A stretch of DNA of 64,000 nucleotides from Sweltsa coloradensis (lineage: Eukaryota > Arthropoda > Insecta > Plecoptera > Chloroperlidae). Shown piece after piece: positions 55,830 to 64,000 of this stretch (position 1 is its first letter; every line of letters begins with the position of its first letter). The translations under genes were made by a program, and so were the position numbers. The DNA lies in contig JAMZAV010000024.1 in the NCBI GenBank assembly GCA_024449915.1, forward strand, positions 806,001 through 870,000, given 5' to 3'. The notes below the pieces were generated by a model that had not been told where the DNA came from, ran no database searches, and worked only from the letters and a program-made list of their open reading frames with translations.

Positions 55830-58800
55830 TACTATACTCGTGCTGTATTTTAATGTAGGGTTCTGAATATTGTTCTCTGTGTTCAATATTCACTCTTTGC
55901 TAACGGGCCATTAGATTTCTTTGTTTTCCTTGCAATATTGTTTTCTGTTGATTGATGCAGGCACGAGTACAAAGCTTTACGCGTTGTATGAAGAACCAAG
56001 TCTAATTGTTTTGACCGATGCGTTTTCTGTGGAATGTTTTGAACTATTTGAGAAATGTGTAAGAGCATGCTAACCTACAGAGCTGACTGCTCTCATATAC
56101 TTAGAAAATAAATTACGTGCTGTAAACTAAAGAATAAGAGAAACAGACAAAGAAATTGTGTGTCTGTGTCTCTTTGTTTAGGTTTTAAGAATACATAGGT
56201 ACGTAGGCTATGATGTGATGATATTGTATAAGTTTTTTTTGTATATAGTAGCCGATTATTGGTATACCAAGGTTATGTGAATGTTTGTTCCCCTCATTCA
56301 AGCACAAAATACTAACACTGGTTAATGGTTATACTATATTGTATCAAATTAGGTAATGTAGTGGTTTATGCCTATTAAATGCAACATGTACCTAATATAG
56401 TTAAATTTCTTTAGTCTTGGGACACTACTACAGCTGCTAACTTTCATGCTATCGTTCAAATGTAGTTAAGCTAGATTTGCTCTTTATATAAAATCTAGTG
56501 CACTACTTTTCCGCTCCATACGAACGTTTCCTTCATGTTATATATACTCATCAGGCTAGCGCTGATTGGGTGATGCCCAAGATCAATGGTGGAACAAAGT
56601 GTAGCGATATATATGCTTATGTTACCTTCATCCTTTATGTGTGACTTGGTTCAGTCTTCTGGAATATTACTTCTTACTTAAGAAATTCCGTGCTCAAAAA
56701 AGAACCCACACAGAAAGGCAGTAACATAGAAAGTAGAAACCACCCACCAACAGTTAATTTGCAATATTGACTTTTAAGTTTTAACACTTCATTTTGGAAA
56801 AAGTTAACAGCGTGATCGTTGGTATCATGCTATGTTTCTTGCCACACTTACAAAAATGGTAACGAGCTAATGCTCCATTTTACTATGGTAACATGGTTCC
56901 GCTACAGATAAATGTAGTGCCCCAAGACTGAGATTTTTGTATCGTCAGATTGTCGTCTATCAGTTATGTACCGTATGATAGCAAGATTTGTTTTTGTGTT
57001 TATGGCTCATTGCTAGGTGATTCTGCCCCCAAATGAAGGTTTTCTTTCATATATTTGAAAAGGGAGCTCAGAATTAGTAAATCATTAGCCTTCTTACATG
57101 ACCAAAACTATTAGGGCCTTTATATTTATTTTTGGTTGATTCATTTGTCCATTGGCATTATATCATAGTGACTTTTCAGAAAAATATGTCTGTGATTCAC
57201 TTTAACATTATTTGTGATCAATGGCTGATTTGATTTTGTTTTTAATTCTGACACCTTCCCTTGGCTATACTACTATATAACAATTTAAAATATTTATCTT
57301 TATAATCTTGCTGTCTATATATTTTTTTCCTTACCACAGTACAAATACAATCTTTGTACTGCAATAAGAAGAAATGCAGAGAATGGATAATATTCAAAGC
57401 AATTATTTTTTAAAATCCAAGAGGATTGACAAGAATTCAAATTCAAGACAAGTTTTGGTCATGTCAGACGACCATAATTGATTGACCATTTTTTTCAGTT
57501 TAATTTGTGTTACTGAAAATATAAATTTGTCAAAACAATCATCCCAAGTCCGCTCGAGTGGCATCGAGTTGCAAAACAAAACAAAACACATTTATCCTTG
57601 GCCGACATAAATTGCTTCTGTTACTGTTGATAGGTTATCATGGCACCAACTACCAACATGTGTGTTATACTGTACTTTCACTTGTTTTTACTTGTTATTC
57701 CAACATGTTTTCATGTTATATAAAATTAATGCTTTGTGGCCGATGTACCATTTAAAATTATAATTAAATCTACAATTTCATTTCTGATGAATGGGCAACT
57801 GGGTGCCATAGTTTATAGCTTTTTATTGTTGAAGAGATAATTTTAAGTGATCATGGCCTGCCTACTGTCCCATTGTTTGACAGTGCCAACATAGCTCTCT
57901 GATAACTCGCTTACTTACAGGCCTGGCTCATGATTTACAAGTACTTAATTAATTGGTTGGCTACTTAGAAAGTTCAAGACACATCTAGGGATGCACACGA
58001 TAATCAATACTTAAAATATTATAGAATTCCATATTTTCTGAAAAAATCTGACCAAAACCTGTCATACAAAAAATTGGCAGCCCTTTGCAGATTATCAAAC
58101 CACTGCTAATGTACCTATTTATGTCTTACACGAATGATAATTAATTGATAATTTGACATTTCCTGATCACAAGAGTACTGACCACACTATTTTGGACCAA
58201 ATAAATTTGTTACTGGGAGATTTCCAAACAAAATTAGCATCACTTTTCCTCGCGACATGATTCGATATTATTGATTGATAATGCAGACATCCTTTTGATT
58301 ATTGATAATATTTATTTTATTTTTGTGCATACCTAGTCACATCCAATTTTCTTCTTTTTGTCATCCAAGTGAAAACACATGAGAGACTTAAACATGCAAG
58401 GAAACTGCTCATTTGGCTATAAATTATGTAGTACATGGTCTTTCACTAGGCCTACATTTTAAACATGGATGCAAACACAGTTGTATGTGTCTCATTAATA
58501 TAATTTATTATTAGTATGTATTATAATTTTTTTATTTTCATAACATGTACATCACGACACGGATTGTTTTTGCATGTTTGAATTTTCACCTCTTTACAGT
58601 GTGTATGGAATTTTTGATCTTAACTGAAGCAAGTACTATTATTATTCAGTGTTACTCCACAATAATCCTGGTATACTGTATACGTATTTTATAAACGATG
58701 AACTTGTATTGTAGGCCTAGGCTTATACCTTCATCAGTACAGGCAAAGATGCCTTAACCACATCACATCTCAGTTATGGATTATGACATAAGATATATGT

Positions 58801-58968
58801 ATACTAGTTGTATTATTAATATTTATGATAATGTTTCGTACATAGTGACATCACTGGAAGTAATTTTTATCATAGGACTAACTATGATCTACAGGATGCA
58901 TTATTCTCACTAAATTTTGTAAAGCCTCAATTATAGCTCAACAATAAAGAGAACATTGTAGTTCTATA
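55830..58968. other. noncoding stretch
   Basis: About 3 kb without exons or repeats that I can support. It is AT-rich with chance frames of about 60 codons. Confidence 0.5.
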
Positions 58969-58976
58969 TTTATTTC

Positions 58977-59526
58977 GGTACTTGTTCATTAACGGGACCC
59001 CCTCAATTTTTTGTTAATTGATCCCCCCCCCCCATTGTCGTTTTTGTACTTATTTCTGTTAACAATAAATAATTACAACTTGCGAGGAGTTGAATATGAC
59101 TCAAACAGTGAACTTGAGTCACTTGTTCATCGTGACTCAGGCGAGTACAGTCCATTGGAACGCGTAGGCCTACGTGACAGCAGTCATCGCCGTGCAGCTG
59201 ACATTGACGTTCACGGACACCAAATGAACCTTCAAAACCTTTAACGTGGCTATTTTAAACGAAAGTACTTTTCCATTGAAAGTCCTATATTAAAATCGCG
59301 ACGTTAAAGGTTTTGTAGTGTGGAGTATGTTGGCGTAAGCCGTGACACTCCTGGCACAAAGTTTTTAGCCGGAAAGGATGTTTTTGAGGCTTTGTTCTAA
59401 ATAATTGTGTTTTCCTGGCCTTCCGAAACTCAGATGGAGTAGATGTAGTAGTTATGATTGTCTAATGAAATGTTTTTACTGAATTTTTACATTTTTTGGA
59501 GGGGGTCCCGTTAATGAACAAGTACC
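58977..59526. mobile_element. hAT-like element, 8-bp TSD
   Basis: The ends read GGTACTTGTTCATTAACGGG and CCCGTTAATGAACAAGTACC, continuing as ACCCCCTC/GAGGGGGT, about 28 bp perfectly inverted. Exact TTTATTTC repeats lie at 58969-58976 and 59527-59534. It contains a short hairpin repeat (59223-59318) and a GC-richer segment with a 77-codon frame of unclear meaning. Confidence 0.93.
59223..59318. repeat. short hairpin repeat, copy B
   Basis: AACCTTTAACGTGGC and CGCGACGTTAAAGGTT face each other across about 50 bases. It is the counterpart of 31394-31480 and shares the TGGAGTAT sequence just beyond the hairpin. Confidence 0.75.
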
Positions 59527-59749
59527 TTTATTTCTTACTTTAATGCACCTATTGTTCCACATAGGCCTACAATTGACGTGAGGTCTATGGTGTTTACGGT
59601 AGTTTTAGTAGAGATTTGTGGGCGCTGCCATCTTGGCTGTGACATCACGGAAGTGCTGCTATAGAAACTCGTTTCCACCATGCAGCACATGTTAGCACAG
59701 CACTTGCACAGCACCTTCATGGCGCCAACAAAAACAACCGTTGTCAGCA

Positions 59750-60380
59750 TAGGCGTGTGCAGAGATTTTACAATGGGGGGCCACCCGCCACAGGATCGCT
59801 ATACTGATGGGGGAAGGACGGGGTTTGGGGCATAGCCCCAGCCAAGGGAGGCAACACTTTTTGGGGGTTAACTTTTTGGGGGCAGGGCTTAAAAGTTACA
59901 ATGTATTTGAGAGTAAAAATGGCTATTATTTACACTTAATACCTTCAGGCATTTTTGTTGTAAAACTTATTTAAAAGTGGGATGATGTGAGAAAAAGGTA
60001 CCGTAGGATTTGGAAAACTTGGTAGATATTTTTCTTAATTTTTTATTTTTAATCAATTTTTTTAGTGTATTTTCATTGTATTTATAAGATATGAAACGTG
60101 ATTAGTTATTTTGATAACATTACAAACAGAGGCCTGGTTCAGTGATGCCCTTGAGAAGACTTGCTCGTGTTGTACTAGTATGTATTAGTTGTGGACATGG
60201 ATATTTTGAATTTTATTAATCGCACAGTGAACCTTAGAAAATCAAGCTTTTAGTACACAGCTTGGCTTGTCTTTAAAAATTTCAAATCATATTCAATTCA
60301 ACTAAAAATACATATCTAAAAAAAGAACACTACCGGTAGGCTTAATGGGGGAGCCAAGGCCCCCCCCCCCCACATGCCTA
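59750..60380. mobile_element. possible TIR element
   Basis: TAGGCGTGTG at the left and CACATGCCTA at the right, with GGGGGGCC and GGCCCCCCCC just inside. The flanking 8-mers do not match, so this may be a coincidence or an old copy. Confidence 0.3.
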
Positions 60381-61341
60381 TATTTGTCAAATTATGATGC
60401 AGAGAGGCGGTTTTTGGTTGGGGTAGAGTAAGTCGTAAAGGTCAATCATAGCTGTTAGTTGAAGGTCGAGTCTCATTTTGTCGCCGTTTGCCATTATCAC
60501 TGGTCATTAGCTTGTTGCCTTCGAAACCTACAAGGTGACTAGTTTTGTTGCTGTTCATTTTGTGTATAAATATAAGCAAATGTTGATACCATACCAAATT
60601 TGTGACTAGACTTGGATGAGTTTGACGACCTTTCTGTGACTGCAACCCAATGGATGGTCAAGTTATCCCTCCATTGCAATAAACATAACAACTTGGCAGG
60701 TAACATTTTGCGCGTGAAGTTCCTACTACTTTGATGCTGCTTGGTACCATTAGAAGAAAAATAATTTTGCAAGTGAAAAACCATGTTCTTGTCTTGTAAG
60801 TACAGATATTGTTATTGCCTGTTGATTAGGGAGTAATGATTGTAGAAAATGGTTGCAACCTGCATTAGAACTGCTAAATTGCTTTTACCACATGCTGGAA
60901 CTGTCTTTCTTGATATTAGGGCTAGATATAGTAGTGTTTTATAGTACTTATTCTTGGGCAAACAGTTGTGTAATGTATCGGCTATGCGAAATTAGAGTTA
61001 TACATTCATTTACATTGATTACATATAAAACAACATGTCTTCTGATATGAATTAGCAATATCATAGATACCTGGATCACCCAAATCTATTTTAAGGATCC
61101 AAATCTGTTTTGGGTAATTGGTCGTTTGATTGAACGACCAAGACAATAAACTCGTACTTCATTCATAACCAGGACTCAATTTTAACGCTCTCTCGAGGTG
61201 AACGTATTGTTGTGTGGGCAAGTTATTTCTAATTTTTTGTGATCTTGAACTTAAAATACTCAACATTTCAAACTCTAGCTCAGGTAGGAAAATTCTTCTG
61301 CATGCTGTACATAACTAACCACAACACTCTGTAGAATTGAA
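60381..61341. other. noncoding stretch
   Basis: Nothing recognised. Confidence 0.5.
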
Positions 61342-62100
61342 TGATTGATTGAATTTATTAAGTTCAGTTTTAGTTCATCAACTCGGTTACCGAACATTTA
61401 CAACAATTACCACATATTCTGCACAAATGCAGGGCACTGACAAAAGTTTTAATTACAACCTTGGTATTTTCTTATATGCTCTTTGAATTCAAAAACATTA
61501 ATTTTCTAAGCAATGGGTTTACAACTCTTTCATCCAAACCATTCCAACACTTGGTCACAGAACCAAGAAAGGAGTGTTTACCTACATCCATGTTACATTT
61601 TTGACCAAATATTTTCTTGCTATGATCTTTTCTCTCTCTAAATTGGTCAAAAACTCAAAAATAATCTTTATTTTAGTCATCACAAGCCGGTTGATCTGTA
61701 AATACTTTGTAAAAAGCACAAAGTTTTGCATTTACTCTACCTTCATTCCCATCCCAGATCTATTATCATTTCACTTGGACTACGTCTCCTTCCGTATTTA
61801 CCAAGTACCTTTCTAATTGCTTTTCTTTGCACCATCTCTATAGCTTCGGTATGTATTTTTGAGTGTGGGTCCCCACACTAACCCAGCATATTCTAAACAA
61901 GGTCTAACAATTTCAATGTTTGCTTCCTCCTTTACCTTTTCACTACATCCCGTCAATTTTCTCATAACAAAATTGGTTTGTTTATTTCCCTTTCATATAA
62001 CTTGGCTTACGTGCTCTCCTCAATTTAATTTATCAATTAACTGTGCTACAAGGTATTTACAATTTTCTCGAGACTCCAAACTTTCATCGTCAGTACACTG
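61342..62100 (-). pseudogene. decayed CR1/L2-like LINE, C-terminal end and tail
   Basis: On the minus strand, broken frames give NFVMRKLTGCSEKVKEEAN, then IVRPCLEYAGLVWGPTLKNT, then (shifted) IEMVQRKAIRKVLGKYGRR and SEMIIDLGW. This order (HV...K, lvRP-LEYA-vW-P, IE-VQRrA-r, LgW) is the standard end of CR1/L2/Jockey-type reverse transcriptase proteins. Several stops and frameshifts make it dead. The minus-strand 3' end at about 61342-61357 is a short TCAATCAATCA-type tail. Confidence 0.7.
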
Positions 62101-62525
62101 ACTGCAACTAGTTGTTCAGCTGTACTTGTAGCCGTGTTGGAAAAAATGACTGACATTGTAAATTTCCCCCTCCTCCCCCCCCCCCCTACCCCTTCCTACG
62201 CGCGTGCACTTTCCCAGTCTGTCACTAAAGACATTAACTAGTTTCATTTAATAAGCGCGCTAAAAAGCGCCCCCGTGGCGAGGTGGTATATTCAAATATC
62301 TAGGTGGCAGTGCCGAATGCCCATCTCGACCAGTCGATTTAATAATCGACTGTAGAGCGAGAGCAATTTAATCAATGACATCCAATGAAAAAGTTTGACA
62401 GCCGAGCCGCTGTCAAATGTGTTGTTTTCGTAGTGTTCAACCGGGAACATTTTAGTGCGCTACTTAATTCTGTCTCGTATTTGTTCTCGCATAATACATA
62501 GACTAGTATTGACACAAGAACAACT

Positions 62526-62618
62526 ATGGCAAATAAGTCTATCGCAGCAAGTAAAATGATTTTACCCCCTACTGAAACGAGTTATATTTTGGAAGGACAA
62601 CAAATAAAAATTCAACAG
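62526..62618 (+). CDS. candidate first coding exon of an unrecognised gene
   Basis: ATG at 62526 in ACAACTATGGCA context is a good Kozak match. The frame has 31 codons, beginning MANKSIAASKMILPPTETSY and ending GQQIKIQQ, and reaches a CAG|GTAGGC donor in phase 0. The upstream 250 bases are less AT-rich and could hold the promoter and 5' UTR. The peptide has no signal sequence or domain I recognise. The rest of the gene would lie to the right, largely outside the window. Confidence 0.45.
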
Positions 62619-62656
62619 GTAGGCCTACCTAGGCTAGGCTAGGGCTTTGGCTAGGG

Positions 62657-63807
62657 GGTACTTTTGCAGTTGGAGTGGACCAACTTTTTAACAAGGCGAT
62701 GTTAGGGGGGTTGTGGGGGGCGAAGCGCGTATGTTTTACACTAGGAAAACGCTAAAGTCCCGCCGCGTTGATGGATGAGCTTTTTAAAGTTTAAAGTTTG
62801 CTTGGGATATCTTTACTTTTGCAAGTGCTTTGTTTTGCTGCCTACGCATTGTAGGTAATGTTGTCAAGTTTCTTTGTTTCTTGTCAATTGGTATATTTAC
62901 CGTAAAAAACTTATTAAGCTTTATTTCTATGATTCTGGAACTTTTACAACATTTTTTCAAAGGTACTACATCCAATAACCTTAAATCCATGTATAATAAC
63001 GTTGTTGCCCCCTTTGGTCAGATTGGCCAAAGCACGAATACGCACAAAAATCAAAACTAATTAAGCTTTATTTCTATGGATTCGCTAACTTTTTTCATTT
63101 TTTTTCAAAGGTACTACATCACTAACCTATATCCTGTATAATATGAACGTGTAGCCCACCCGTTGGTCAAATTGCCAAGTCACGAAATTCGCACTAAATC
63201 GCAAAAACGTAAAATGATTTATTCATGAGAACATATTTCTTCGATGGGACCAAAAAAATACACCTCTAGTTCAGAGATTCGAGGTCCTTCATTTTCATCA
63301 AATCGGAAAAGCCGTTTTGCGTAGAGAGTTAAAGACAAAAAAACAAACAAAAAAAAAAAAACAAAAAAAAAAAAAAAAAACACGCGGCTAATTTTTTGGG
63401 GGGTAGGTGAATTGAAGTCTCGCTTCGCTATTCCAATATCATTATCATTAATATCATTAATATTATTATAAAACCATACGCGCTTCGCGCCCCCCCCCCC
63501 CCCCACTCCCCCAACCTACCCTTCCCGGCACTTGTGTCGTTGGTGTGGGCCAACACTGTTTTACTTCAATAACTACTTACGTTAGGTTAGCCGAACTTTC
63601 CGCTGGTTACCCTGCGCCGCGCTAGTTCTAGGATATAGCCCTAATCGAAAAGAGCGCACCCGAAATCCTTTCCGTTAAAAACGATGTTGGGGATACTTGT
63701 TGTTACGCGTGTTAAAATAGTGTTAAAAAACTGGCCCACACCAACGTCACAAGTACCTACCCTTTTCCCCTTGTTAAAAAGTTGGCCCACTCCAACTGCA
63801 AAAGTAC
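62657..63807. repeat. large inverted repeat interrupted by a nested element
   Basis: The left end GGTACTTTTGCAGTTGGAGT and the right end ACTCCAACTGCAAAAGTACC are inverted, as are further inward GGACCAACTTTTTAACAAGG and its complement. Near the centre, GGGCGAAGCGCGTATG (left) pairs with CATACGCGCTTCGCGCCC (right). The GAGCGAAGC-family copy 6 sits between the two arms. The right arm also holds a second small palindrome (CTTGTGTCGTTGGTGTGGGC against GCCCACACCAACGTCACAAG). Confidence 0.75.
62741..63433 (-). mobile_element. GAGCGAAGC-family element, copy 6
   Basis: The plus strand starts CTAGGAAAACGCTAAAGTCC then CGCCGCGTTGATGGATGAGC. It ends with an A-rich tract and GAATTGAAGTCTCGCTTCGC, the complement of the usual GCGAAGC...CTTCAATTTCAC start. 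It contains a diverged tandem duplication of the middle block (about 62870-63000 and 63060-63190). Confidence 0.75.
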
Positions 63808-64000
63808 CGGCTACCTAGGTAAGTAGGGGCCTAGGAAGATTAGGGCCTTATAAACAAATGCTAGGGCCTAGGCTAGTATAGGCCTAGACTCTAGTGCCTT
63901 GGTCACACATAAAAAAAGACTTCTAGCAGGCTAGGGCTTGATCCTCGGGCTAAAATGTTTTGCTTGTTTAAAGGCTGGGGCCTATTTTGTCCACCGGAAG
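63808..64000. other. noncoding end of window
   Basis: TAGGCCTA-rich sequence; if the 62526 exon is real this is its first intron. Confidence 0.4.

Noticed and set aside
59011..59244. 77-codon frame inside the 58977 hAT-like element
   Set aside because: Polar and superficially protein-like, but no transposase similarity and the start is in simple sequence; could be decayed cargo.

Overview
The window is AT-rich animal genomic DNA: genes are split into short GT-AG exons spread over kilobases of intron, and transposon debris fills most of the rest. The 8-mer TAGGCCTA recurs throughout, and 8-bp-duplication DNA transposons are numerous. The two recognisable genes (PIP4K2 and NKAIN families) occur across bilaterians. 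A marine invertebrate, possibly an echinoderm, is my best guess, but this rests on general sequence character, not on a diagnostic gene.

Layout. 1-5742 (+): the last four coding exons of a type II phosphatidylinositol-5-phosphate 4-kinase (PIP4K2), with a foldback element in the last intron. 5743-18700: mostly noncoding, with two hAT-like elements that have exact 8-bp target-site duplications and a few weak exon candidates. 18709-22720: an RLE-class non-LTR retrotransposon (reverse transcriptase, CCHC finger and restriction-like endonuclease, minus strand) set in ATC-repeat DNA, with a second copy's 3' untranslated piece in the same orientation. 22999-27082 (+): exons that fit together in phase as an unrecognised gene. 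Its last intron carries two members of a dispersed foldback family, here called the GAGCGAAGC family. 27349-35092: more hAT-like elements, SINE-like sequence and LINE tails. 35309-51691 (+): a Na,K-ATPase-interacting protein gene (NKAIN) with alternative 3' coding exons. Its introns hold a minisatellite, a nested transposon complex and a large trinucleotide tract. 51692-64000: noncoding DNA with nested hAT-like elements, a dead CR1/L2-like LINE end, and a probable first coding exon of an unidentified gene at 62526.

The two known genes act in different membrane processes (phosphoinositide phosphorylation; Na,K-ATPase association). Nothing in the sequence suggests they work together beyond lying on the same strand. 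The most interesting material is the mobile-element biology: the ATC-associated RLE retrotransposon, the ORF-less foldback family with a 10-bp flanking duplication, eight hAT-like insertions with readable target-site duplications, and NKAIN 3'-end alternatives that stay in phase.
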